DNA from: DASPXK01 sp035637315
GTDB lineage: Bacteria; Chloroflexota; UBA6077; JACCZL01
Reading direction: 5' to 3'
Assembly: GCA_035637315.1 (NCBI GenBank)
Contig: DASPXK010000413.1
Location: 1-5,316 of the forward strand
DNA length: 5,316 nt
The stretch's first letter is position 1. Each line of letters begins with the position of its first letter. Positions 1 through 5,316 of the stretch are shown piece after piece. A program made the translations under genes and the position numbers. A model generated the notes under the pieces. The model was not told where the DNA came from and did not search any database. It saw only the letters and a list, made by a program, of their open reading frames with translations.

Positions 1-91
1 TGGCTCCTGGCCCCGACCCCCTGGCCCCTGGCTCCTGGCTCCTGGCTCCTGGCTCCTGGCTCCTGGCCCCCATCCCCCATCCCCCATCCCC
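1..91 (+). repeat. Heptanucleotide tandem repeat array (13 units in register)
   Basis: The stretch reads as thirteen consecutive 7-base units without a register slip: TGGCTCC, TGGCCCC, GACCCCC, TGGCCCC, five TGGCTCC, TGGCCCC, then three CATCCCC. All units fit a loose NNNCYCC pattern, so the array looks like expansion and drift of one heptamer family. It probably continues beyond the left edge of the window. It resembles the short tandemly repeated (STRR-type) heptamers known from cyanobacteria and some other bacteria. It has no coding capacity I can support, and it ends directly at the TATATAAA box of the next gene. Confidence 0.93.
67..91 (-). other. Potential G-quadruplex on the minus strand
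   Basis: On the plus strand there are four C-runs of 5, 5, 5 and 4 bases, separated only by AT dinucleotides. The complementary strand therefore carries four G-runs with two-base loops, an excellent match to the intramolecular G-quadruplex pattern. It lies immediately upstream of the putative -10 box of the YchF-like gene, where a -35 element would normally sit. The pattern is seen directly; folding and any effect on transcription are inference. Confidence 0.5.
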
Positions 92-99
92 TATATAAA
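92..99 (+). promoter_or_regulatory. Putative -10 box of the YchF-like gene, leaderless start
   Basis: TATATAAA is the only AT-rich stretch upstream of the gene and contains the -10-like hexamers TATATA (92-97) and TATAAA (94-99). The GTG start at 105 lies 5 to 7 bases downstream, which is where transcription would be expected to begin. No Shine-Dalgarno sequence fits between the box and the start. A leaderless mRNA is therefore the simplest reading. No TTGACA-like -35 is present, because that position falls in the C-rich repeat. Confidence 0.4.
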
Positions 100-104
100 G
101 TGTC

Positions 105-1214
105 GTGCAGATTGGGATCATGGGACTGTCCGGCGCGGGCAAGACGACCGTCTTCAACGCCCTGGCCGGCGCGCGGGCGACGGTTGGCGGCTACTCTGCT
201 CCCACGTCGGATCCAAACCTCGCGGCCGTCAAAGTGCCCGACCCCCGGCTCGACGCCGTTGCGCTGCTCTTCAAGCCCAAGAAGGTCACGCCCGCTGAGG
301 TCCAGTACGTCGACGTCGCCGGCATCGCCCGCGGCTCGGGCCGCGACAACTCCGCCGCCATACTCGCTCATCTGCGCAATACGGACCTTTTGCTCCAGGT
401 CGTGCGTGCCTTTGGTAGCGCCGCGACCCGGGGCACCGACCCAACGCCGCTCGAGGATCTGGAGGCCATCAACCTGGAGCTCGCCGTGGCCGACCTCGAC
501 GTCGTCGAGAAGCGCCTGGAACGATTGCGGAAGGAAGTCCAGCATTCGAAAGGCGGTCCTGCCGAACGGCAGCTCCGAGAGTCCGAGCTGGAGCTCTTCG
601 GGAGGCTGCACGAGGTCCTGGCTGGCGGTCGTTCTCTGATGGGGGTCGAGCTGGCGCCGGCCGAGGAGAAGCTGCTCCGTGGCTACGGCTTCCTGACCGC
701 CAAGCCCCGTTTGGTCCTGCTCAACGGCGACGAGCCCGGTGCCGACGCCGATCGCCTGGTCGCCGAGATCAGAGCCGCGCTCGGCGCGCCCCACCAGCCC
801 ACACCGGGCCCGCCCGGGGTGGCCAGCCTGGCCGGCAAGCTGGAGGTTGAACTGGCCGAGCTCGGGCCCGAGGAAGCGAGCGAGTTCAGGGAGGCGCTCG
901 GCATGGCCGAGTCGGACTTGCCGCGGGTGATCCAGTTCTCGTACCGGCTCGCGAGCTTGATCTCCTTCTTCACCGTCGGGGTGGAGGAGTGTCGGGCCTG
1001 GACGATCAGGACTGGCAGCTCGGCCCTGGACGCGGCGGGCATGGTCCATACCGACATGGCGCGCGGGTTTATTCGGGCTGAAGTGATCCGCTGGGACCAG
1101 CTTGTGGAGGCCGGCAGCTTCGCCGAGGCCCGCCGACGTGGCCACCTGCGCGCCGAGGGCAAGACTTACCCCGTGCAGGACGGCGACGTGATCACCATCC
1201 TCTTCAACGTCTAG
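105..1214 (+). CDS. ychF: YchF/Obg-like ATPase, divergent P-loop NTPase with C-terminal TGS domain
   Basis: Predicted cytosolic P-loop nucleotidase of the YchF (OLA1) branch of the Obg family, whose members bind ATP or GTP and associate with ribosomes; this protein's own target is unknown. At 369 residues it has normal family length. Visible motifs are the P-loop GLSGAGKT (7-14), VPDPRLD (44-50), G3 DVAG (70-73) and G4 NGDE (207-210), the NxxE form linked to relaxed or ATP specificity. A charged helical coiled-coil insertion (about 118-200) precedes a well-conserved C-terminal TGS/DUF933 region (about 284-368) with RAWTIRTG, HTDMARGFIRAEV and VQDGDV. GTG at 105 is chosen because it opens the first beta strand just before the P-loop; the in-frame ATG at 120 would remove that strand. 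Oddities: the usual NVGKS P-loop is GAGKT, and the glycine-rich GEGLGN segment after DxxG is replaced by a shorter RDNSAAI. It may be a paralogue, with a canonical YchF elsewhere in the genome. Confidence 0.93.
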   Translation: MQIGIMGLSGAGKTTVFNALAGARATVGGYSAPTSDPNLAAVKVPDPRLDAVALLFKPKKVTPAEVQYVDVAGIARGSGRDNSAAILAHLRNTDLLLQVVRAFGSAATRGTDPTPLEDLEAINLELAVADLDVVEKRLERLRKEVQHSKGGPAERQLRESELELFGRLHEVLAGGRSLMGVELAPAEEKLLRGYGFLTAKPRLVLLNGDEPGADADRLVAEIRAALGAPHQPTPGPPGVASLAGKLEVELAELGPEEASEFREALGMAESDLPRVIQFSYRLASLISFFTVGVEECRAWTIRTGSSALDAAGMVHTDMARGFIRAEVIRWDQLVEAGSFAEARRRGHLRAEGKTYPVQDGDVITILFNV

Positions 1215-1249
1215 TCCTGTCCATTCCTCATTCCTCATTCCTCTCGCTC
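1215..1249 (+). repeat. Second heptanucleotide repeat, CATTCCT type
   Basis: Three perfect tandem CATTCCT units occupy 1222-1242. They are flanked in the same register by looser units TCCTGTC (1215-1221) and CTCGCTC (1243-1249). The array begins at the base after the YchF-like stop codon. It shares the 7-base period and pyrimidine-rich plus strand of the array at 1-91, but has a different unit. No terminator hairpin with a U-tract is visible between this repeat and the next promoter. Confidence 0.85.
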
Positions 1250-1302
1250 TGATCCATCTCGCAGCGAGCCGGCGTATTCTTGTTATTGAAAGGCGCGTCG
1301 CT

Positions 1303-1331
1303 TTGACCAGCCTGCGGGGCGGTGGTACAGT
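1303..1331 (+). promoter_or_regulatory. Sigma-70-type promoter of the ABC fusion gene
   Basis: TTGACC (1303-1308, five of six matches to the -35 consensus) and TACAGT (1326-1331, four of six to the -10) are separated by exactly 17 bases. The expected transcription start is about 1337-1339, only a few bases before ATG 1342, giving a leaderless or nearly leaderless mRNA. The -35 begins on the same TTG that would be the earliest start of the open frame, so TTG 1303 and GTG 1330 would not be included in this transcript. This is a sequence match only. Confidence 0.6.
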
Positions 1332-1341
1332 GACGCCGGAT

Positions 1342-4317
1342 ATGGTCGCCACCGAAGTTTGGGAGACTCGGACAGTAGGGCCGCTCGTCTTCTCCTACCA
1401 CGAGGGCTCCTACGCCCACGAGAACGTCGACGCCGTCGCCGAGCACTGGCGGAAGGCGCTGGCCGAGGTCTGCGCCTTCCTGGAGGTCGACCTCAGCTCG
1501 CTCAAGCCAATCCACGTCTACCTGTGCGAAATGCTCGAAGGCGAGTCGGATGGGCACCAGCCAGGCCTAAACACGCGGATGGACATCGAGGCGAACGCTA
1601 TCTGGACGGTGGTCACCTCCGAAACGGCGGGCGCCTATCCGCAATTTGAGCTGACCCACCTGGTCCTCTGCAGCGCGCTGGGGTCGGGCGTGCCAGACAG
1701 CCGGTTCTGGGAGGACGGCCTGGCCGGCTACCTGGCCGGTAAGGCCGGATCAGAGTATTTCGCCGAGGCGGGTAAGCGCGCCGACAGGATGCGCGAGGAG
1801 GGCCAGCTCCGGCCGCTCGTCAACGTGGTCCGCCAGCACGCCGAACGTCGCTCGGCTTCCACCACCACCACCGCCGTGGCGTTCGTGACGTATCTGATCG
1901 AGTGGCGCGGACCAGAGCGCTTCCGCCGCCTCCTGGTGGCAGCTCGGGGCGGCGCGCCCGACGCGATCAGGCGGGCCTACGGAAGACCGCTGGCCGACCT
2001 CGATCGCACCTGGCTCCGCCGCATGGAGGCCAGCGCCCAGGCCGGCGGCGGCAAGACGCTGGCGGCCATTAAGGGGACGCTGCCCTTCCTCCACCCGTAC
2101 ACGCCGGAGCTCGCTCAGATCCTGGTCATGATCCTGCTCGGGGTAGCCTTCAACGTCTTCATGCCGTTGGGCATCCGCTTCATCATCGACAACATTCTCG
2201 GCCAGCGTCCACTCGGCTTTGGGGTCCCGTTTATTTGGCCAGCTGGGACCCGGATCCTGCGCGAGGACCAGGATAACGCTCTATACGGGCTGGCGGCCGC
2301 GATGGTCTTCATGTTCCTGGTCAACGCGGCGGCCCTGATCCGCCAGACGGCGTTGACGGCCAAAGTTAGCCAGGGAGTCAACTTCAACCTCAGGATGCGC
2401 TTTCTTGAACACCTCCAGCAGCTGCCGATCGCCTATCACTCGCGCACGCCGGTCACAGAAGTTACCCAGCGCTTCTTCACCGACATCGCCTACGTCCCCG
2501 CGGCGTTCTCGGCCGGCCTGGTGCCGATCGTGTCGAGCGGCCTGCAGATCGTGATCTTCGCGGCCACAATGATCTCGGTGAACTTGTGGCTGTCACTCGT
2601 CGCTCTGCTCGGGCTGCCGGCTTTCGCCTTCGCGGCGCGCCAGGGTCGGGCGACTATCCGGGACAACCAGCGCGAGACCGCCCGTCGGTCCCAGGAGATT
2701 CAGCAGCTGGTGGTGGAGAACATGACTGCCCAGCCGCTGCTCAAGACGTGGAACGCCCGGCGAGGGGTGATGGAGCGCTTTCGCGAGAAGCTGGACATCA
2801 ACCGTGAGCTGAACATCCGCAACATGGTCATCACCCAGGCGTTTGCGCGCGCCAGCACGCTCATTACCAACGCCGCCCAGGTCGCGATACTGGTGATTGG
2901 TGGTCTGGTCGTGGTGTACAGCGGTGGTCGAGACCTGACCGCGGGCGGTCTGTTCGCCTTCTACGCCCTGCTCCTCCGCCTGTACGCTCCGGCGGGTCTG
3001 TTTGCCGGCGCCTTTCAAACCATGTCGTTGTCGGCCGACGGCCTGGACCGGCTCGGCGCGACCTTCAAACGAAAGCCTGAGGAAGACCCGCCGGACGCGG
3101 TCGACGTCGGGCCGCTCACGGACGCGATTAGATTCGACAAGGTCAGCTTCGCTCAGACCCAGGGCAAGAACCTGCTCAAAGAGCTAACCCTGGAGATACG
3201 GGCCGGTGGCAAGGTGGCCTTCGTAGGGCCGACCGGGGCTGGTAAGGCCAGCCTGATGCAGCTCCTGCCCCGCCTCTACGAGGCCACCGAGGGGACGATC
3301 ACCTGGGACGGCGCGGACGTCAAGAAGGTCCGCCGCGAGTCGGTCCGCGCACAGGTCATCACCCTGGCCCAGGAGACGTTCGTGTTGAACATGACGATCT
3401 ACGAGAACATCCTCCTGGGCCGTCCGACGGCGACCGAGGCGGAGGTCGTCGCGGCCGCGAAGAGGGTCGGCCTGCACGAGTTTATCCTGGGCCTGCCGGG
3501 TGGCTACGACACCGTCACCAGCGATCGTGATACCGCCCTCGCCACGCCTCATCGCCAGCGGCTTGCGGCCGCCAGGGCGCTGTTGCGGACAGACGCGTCC
3601 GTGATTCTGATGGAGGATGCGCTCTCGGCGCTCGAGGCCTCGGAGCAGCGCGAGATCGAAGCCGCTCTGCGCGGGCCTGACGGCTTGCGCACTGTCATCA
3701 GGGTCACCCAGCGGTTGGGCTCGATCACGGACGCCGACCAGATCTTCGTTATGGACGGAGGTGAGATCGTGGAGCGAGGGACGCACGACGAGTTGCTGGA
3801 CCGAGATGGTCTCTACGTCCAATTGATCAAGGACGAGCTGGGCGAAGCGGCCGTCAGCGGCGCGCGCCAGGCCGTCCGCCGGCTGAGCAAGCTAGCCCCC
3901 TTCTCCAGCTTGCCGCCGGAGGTCCTGGAGGAGACCGGGCGGCTGCTCCTGTACGCCGAGCGTGACAAAGGCGAGGATATCTGCCGCCAGGGCACGCACG
4001 GCGACGAGCTGTACATCATCGGCCGCGGCGAGGTGGAGATCGTCGTCACCGACGAGGATGGCAACGAGCAGATCGTCAACGTCCTGAGTGAGGGTGACTA
4101 CGTTGGCGAGATCAGCTTCCTGCGGCGAACGCCTCGCATGGCCACCGTTCGGGCGCGCGGTAAGGTCGAGGTCCACATCCTCCGCCGCCTCGATTTCGAC
4201 GCCCTGCTCGAGCGGCTTGGCGCCGGCACACTCGCTCACATGGAGGAGACCGCTCAGGCGCGGATCGAGGACACGCGCCAGAAACTGGCCGCGCTTTCCG
4301 CCGGCGGCGCGGGCTGA
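1342..4317 (+). CDS. Peptidase-MA-like / ABC exporter half-transporter / cyclic-nucleotide-binding fusion with degenerate ATPase motifs
   Basis: A 991-residue inner-membrane protein in three parts. Residues 1 to about 235 resemble gluzincin peptidase-MA-like domains, but the zinc motif HExxH is FELTH (102-106) and the usual EGLA glutamate is Asp125 in EDGLA. No signal peptide is seen, so this part should be cytosolic. Residues about 255-557 form six hydrophobic segments (near 255-285, 312-334, 385-413, 413-433, 502-527, 532-557), typical of a type IV ABC exporter half. The ATPase domain (about 595-835) keeps the Walker A lysine (Lys635) and Q-loop Gln677. It has Gln605 at the A-loop aromatic position, Ala636 after the Walker A lysine, LATPH (733-737) for LSGGQ, Glu758-Asp759 for the Walker B Asp-Glu, SALE for SALD, and Gln790 for the H-loop His. 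Residues about 848-957 are a cNMP-binding domain with an apparently intact phosphate-binding cassette (Gly922, Glu923, Arg932, Ala934). ATP hydrolysis and proteolysis both look lost, so a sensor, scaffold or partner-dependent role is inferred. The frame also allows starts at TTG 1303, with a weak AAAGG upstream, or GTG 1330. ATG 1342 is preferred because the promoter overlaps the earlier ones. Substrate unknown. Confidence 0.9.
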   Translation: MVATEVWETRTVGPLVFSYHEGSYAHENVDAVAEHWRKALAEVCAFLEVDLSSLKPIHVYLCEMLEGESDGHQPGLNTRMDIEANAIWTVVTSETAGAYPQFELTHLVLCSALGSGVPDSRFWEDGLAGYLAGKAGSEYFAEAGKRADRMREEGQLRPLVNVVRQHAERRSASTTTTAVAFVTYLIEWRGPERFRRLLVAARGGAPDAIRRAYGRPLADLDRTWLRRMEASAQAGGGKTLAAIKGTLPFLHPYTPELAQILVMILLGVAFNVFMPLGIRFIIDNILGQRPLGFGVPFIWPAGTRILREDQDNALYGLAAAMVFMFLVNAAALIRQTALTAKVSQGVNFNLRMRFLEHLQQLPIAYHSRTPVTEVTQRFFTDIAYVPAAFSAGLVPIVSSGLQIVIFAATMISVNLWLSLVALLGLPAFAFAARQGRATIRDNQRETARRSQEIQQLVVENMTAQPLLKTWNARRGVMERFREKLDINRELNIRNMVITQAFARASTLITNAAQVAILVIGGLVVVYSGGRDLTAGGLFAFYALLLRLYAPAGLFAGAFQTMSLSADGLDRLGATFKRKPEEDPPDAVDVGPLTDAIRFDKVSFAQTQGKNLLKELTLEIRAGGKVAFVGPTGAGKASLMQLLPRLYEATEGTITWDGADVKKVRRESVRAQVITLAQETFVLNMTIYENILLGRPTATEAEVVAAAKRVGLHEFILGLPGGYDTVTSDRDTALATPHRQRLAAARALLRTDASVILMEDALSALEASEQREIEAALRGPDGLRTVIRVTQRLGSITDADQIFVMDGGEIVERGTHDELLDRDGLYVQLIKDELGEAAVSGARQAVRRLSKLAPFSSLPPEVLEETGRLLLYAERDKGEDICRQGTHGDELYIIGRGEVEIVVTDEDGNEQIVNVLSEGDYVGEISFLRRTPRMATVRARGKVEVHILRRLDFDALLERLGAGTLAHMEETAQARIEDTRQKLAALSAGGAG

Positions 4318-4328
4318 ATCGTCGAGCC

Positions 4329-4354
4329 GGAATAGCCAACCCGTGTCTCGTGTT
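4329..4354 (+). promoter_or_regulatory. SigR-type ECF promoter (GGAAT-N18-GTT), probable autoregulation
   Basis: GGAAT (4329-4333) and GTT (4352-4354, followed by G) are separated by exactly 18 bases. This matches the GGAAT-N18/19-GTT consensus established for SigR of Streptomyces and SigH of mycobacteria. It lies 12 bases after the ABC stop codon and 52 bases before the sigma gene start, giving a leader of roughly 45 bases. The gene directly downstream encodes a SigR-like sigma factor, so positive autoregulation is the natural inference. Confidence 0.65.
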
Positions 4355-4406
4355 GAGATGTATTGCGGCCTGGAGAGCCTGACCTGATGGCCGAGGTATC
4401 GAAAGA

Positions 4407-5048
4407 ATGGCCGTGATTGGATGTGATCGTGGGCCTGAACGTGGTAGCCCGGAGGTGTCGACGAGCCTGGCCGCGAGCCCCGAAGCTTCCGACTTCGAGC
4501 GCGACGCGTTCCAGAACCTGGACGCCCTGTATCGCACTGCTCTACGCATGACCCGCAACCCGCAGGACGCGGAGGACCTCGTCCAGGAGACGTTTCTGCG
4601 GGCCTACCGCTTCTTCGGCCAGTTCCAGCCGGGCACCAATCTGCGGGCCTGGCTCTTCAAGATCCTCACCAACACGTACATCAATCGGTACCGAAAGACG
4701 GCTGCCGCACCGCGCGTCGACTCGTTAGACGACTCGGAAGAGTTCGCGTTGTACCATCATCTGGACGACGAGGCGGCGTCCAGGGGTGGGAGCGTCGAAG
4801 CTCAGGTCCTCGACCATCTGGCGGAAGAGGACATCAAGGCGGCGATCGAGGCGTTGCCGCCCCACTTTCGGATGGCGGTCTTGCTGGCGGACGTCGAGGG
4901 ATTCTCCTACAACGACATCGCCGAGATCACGGGGGTGAAGAAAGGGACGGTGATGTCGCGGCTGTTTCGTGGTCGAAGGCTACTTCAGCGGGCGCTAGTC
5001 GAACAGGCCAGGGCGGCCGGCTTTTCAGGGAGGACGGGCGGATCATGA
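4407..5048 (+). CDS. ECF RNA polymerase sigma factor, SigR/SigH-like (ECF12-type)
   Basis: A 213-residue group 4 sigma factor that should direct RNA polymerase to stress promoters when its anti-sigma partner releases it. Region 2 (about 36-99) contains ALRMTRNPQDAEDLVQETFL and FQPGTNLRAWLFKILTNTYI, close to Streptomyces SigR as I recall it. A variable acidic linker (about 100-138) follows. Region 4 (about 140-198) holds the helix-turn-helix around FSYNDIAEITGVKKGTVMSR. ATG 4407 has GAGG at 4393-4396, ten bases upstream. The in-frame GTG at 4455 would also keep both domains, but its GGAGG overlaps the codon and is too close. The roughly 30 residues before region 2 are low-complexity, so the N-terminus is the least certain part. 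The gene overlaps the anti-sigma gene by four bases and follows a promoter of the type this sigma class recognises. Target genes are not in the window; in known SigR systems they include thioredoxin and other thiol-homeostasis genes. Confidence 0.93.
   Translation: MAVIGCDRGPERGSPEVSTSLAASPEASDFERDAFQNLDALYRTALRMTRNPQDAEDLVQETFLRAYRFFGQFQPGTNLRAWLFKILTNTYINRYRKTAAAPRVDSLDDSEEFALYHHLDDEAASRGGSVEAQVLDHLAEEDIKAAIEALPPHFRMAVLLADVEGFSYNDIAEITGVKKGTVMSRLFRGRRLLQRALVEQARAAGFSGRTGGS
5027..5034 (+). promoter_or_regulatory. Shine-Dalgarno of the anti-sigma gene
   Basis: AGGGAGGA lies inside the end of the sigma reading frame, ten bases before ATG 5045. It is the strongest ribosome binding site seen in the window. 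Combined with the ATGA stop-start overlap, it suggests coupled, efficient translation of the anti-sigma factor, which would keep the inhibitor at least level with the sigma factor. Confidence 0.6.
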
Positions 5049-5287
5049 GCCGACACAAGAAATGTAAGGAGACGCTGGACAGGCTCCAGACGTTCCTCGA
5101 TCGGGAGCTTTCAGAAGAGGAGATCGTGGTCGTGCGTTTCCACCTCGACCAGTGCCCGCCCTGCGAGCACCTGTTTCGCTTCGAAGAGCGTCTCCGCCGC
5201 CTCGTCAAGATCCGCGCCTGCACCGAGACCGCCCCCGACACCCTCCGCGCCGAAATCCTAGCTAGAGTCCGCGCGAAGACGCTGTAG
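5045..5287 (+). CDS. Zinc-type anti-sigma factor (ZAS family), RsrA-like
   Basis: An 80-residue cytosolic protein with no membrane segment, predicted to bind and silence the upstream sigma factor. It has the ZAS signature His33-x3-Cys37-x2-Cys40 (HLDQCPPC) and an earlier Cys7. The spacing Cys7-His33-Cys37-Cys40 is the same as Cys11-His37-Cys41-Cys44 of Streptomyces RsrA, where these residues hold zinc and form the disulfide that releases SigR under oxidation. An extra Cys59 lies near the position of RsrA's C-terminal cysteine pair. The protein is somewhat shorter than RsrA and lacks its other cysteines. ATG 5045 overlaps the sigma stop (ATGA), and a good Shine-Dalgarno precedes it, so the pair is almost certainly one transcript. 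Redox sensing is inferred from the cysteine spacing and the SigR-type promoter; ZAS proteins sensing other signals also exist. Confidence 0.9.
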   Translation: MSRHKKCKETLDRLQTFLDRELSEEEIVVVRFHLDQCPPCEHLFRFEERLRRLVKIRACTETAPDTLRAEILARVRAKTL

Positions 5288-5316
5288 GGGCGTAGCATTC
5301 GCGCACCGGGCCGATG

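Noticed and set aside
1215..1249. Three GGAAT motifs on the minus strand within the CATTCCT repeat, resembling SigR -35 elements
   Set aside because: None has a GTT at 18-19 bases (the nearest spacings are 14 and 21), and no minus-strand gene lies downstream.
1258..1268. Perfect inverted repeat CTCGC-A-GCGAG between the YchF-like and ABC genes
   Set aside because: The arms are only five bases with a one-base centre, it cannot fold as a terminator and has no U-tract; an operator is possible but unsupported.
1859..1873. Short CCA/ACC triplet run encoding four threonines in the ABC fusion
   Set aside because: Too short to be a meaningful repeat; it simply encodes a threonine run in the N-terminal domain.
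3184..3822. Long minus-strand open frame of 212 codons, with others at 683-1162 and 4112-4558
   Set aside because: They lie opposite well-supported conserved genes, have arginine-, alanine- and serine-rich or otherwise unconserved-looking products, and are typical of GC-rich antisense shadows.
4358..4416. Two tiny overlapping open frames of nine codons each (4358-4387 and 4387-4416) before the sigma gene, sharing TGATG, possible leader peptides
   Set aside because: No Shine-Dalgarno precedes either, the first starts upstream of the expected SigR-promoter transcription start (about 4362), and frames this short arise by chance.
5288..5316. Tail after the anti-sigma gene, ending in ATG at 5314
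   Set aside because: Only 29 bases remain, with no hairpin or visible ribosome binding site, so no gene start or terminator can be supported.

Overview
A GC-rich bacterial segment carrying four plus-strand genes, with no RNA genes, CRISPR arrays or insertion sequences seen. High GC, pyrimidine-rich heptanucleotide repeats, possible leaderless starts and a SigR/RsrA-like pair suggest an uncultured high-GC lineage. Chloroflexota, Methylomirabilota/Rokubacteria-like or Actinomycetota all seem possible, but the sequence alone does not settle this.

Layout. Bases 1-91 are thirteen heptamers in unbroken register, ending at a TATATAAA box. A GTG at 105 then opens a divergent YchF/Obg-family nucleotidase (105-1214). 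A second short heptamer array (CATTCCT) begins right after its stop. Next comes a good sigma-70-type promoter (TTGACC, 17 bases, TACAGT; 1303-1331), which lies inside the longest possible reading frame of the next gene and argues for a start at ATG 1342. That gene (1342-4317) encodes a 991-residue fusion of three parts: an N-terminal peptidase-MA-like domain, a six-helix ABC exporter half-transporter with its ATPase domain, and a C-terminal cyclic-nucleotide-binding domain. Bases 4318-4406 hold a near-perfect SigR-type promoter (GGAAT, 18 bases, GTT). It precedes an ECF sigma factor (4407-5048) and a zinc-type anti-sigma factor (5045-5287) that overlaps the sigma gene by ATGA.

How the parts may work together. 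The sigma/anti-sigma pair looks like a self-contained, autoregulated thiol-stress switch. Its anti-sigma protein keeps the C-H-C-C spacing of RsrA, and its predicted promoter matches the SigR consensus. The YchF-like and ABC genes each appear to have their own promoter, so the window is probably three transcription units and not one operon.

The most unusual object is the ABC fusion. Almost every nucleotide-contacting motif of its ATPase domain is altered: A-loop, Walker A Ser/Thr, signature LSGGQ, Walker B Asp, catalytic Glu, D-loop and H-loop. The N-terminal metallopeptidase motif is also broken (FELTH in place of HExxH), while the cyclic-nucleotide pocket motif looks intact. The reading frame is uninterrupted for 991 codons. 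This looks like a maintained pseudo-enzyme, possibly a cyclic-nucleotide-responsive membrane sensor or scaffold, and not an ordinary exporter. That role is inference.
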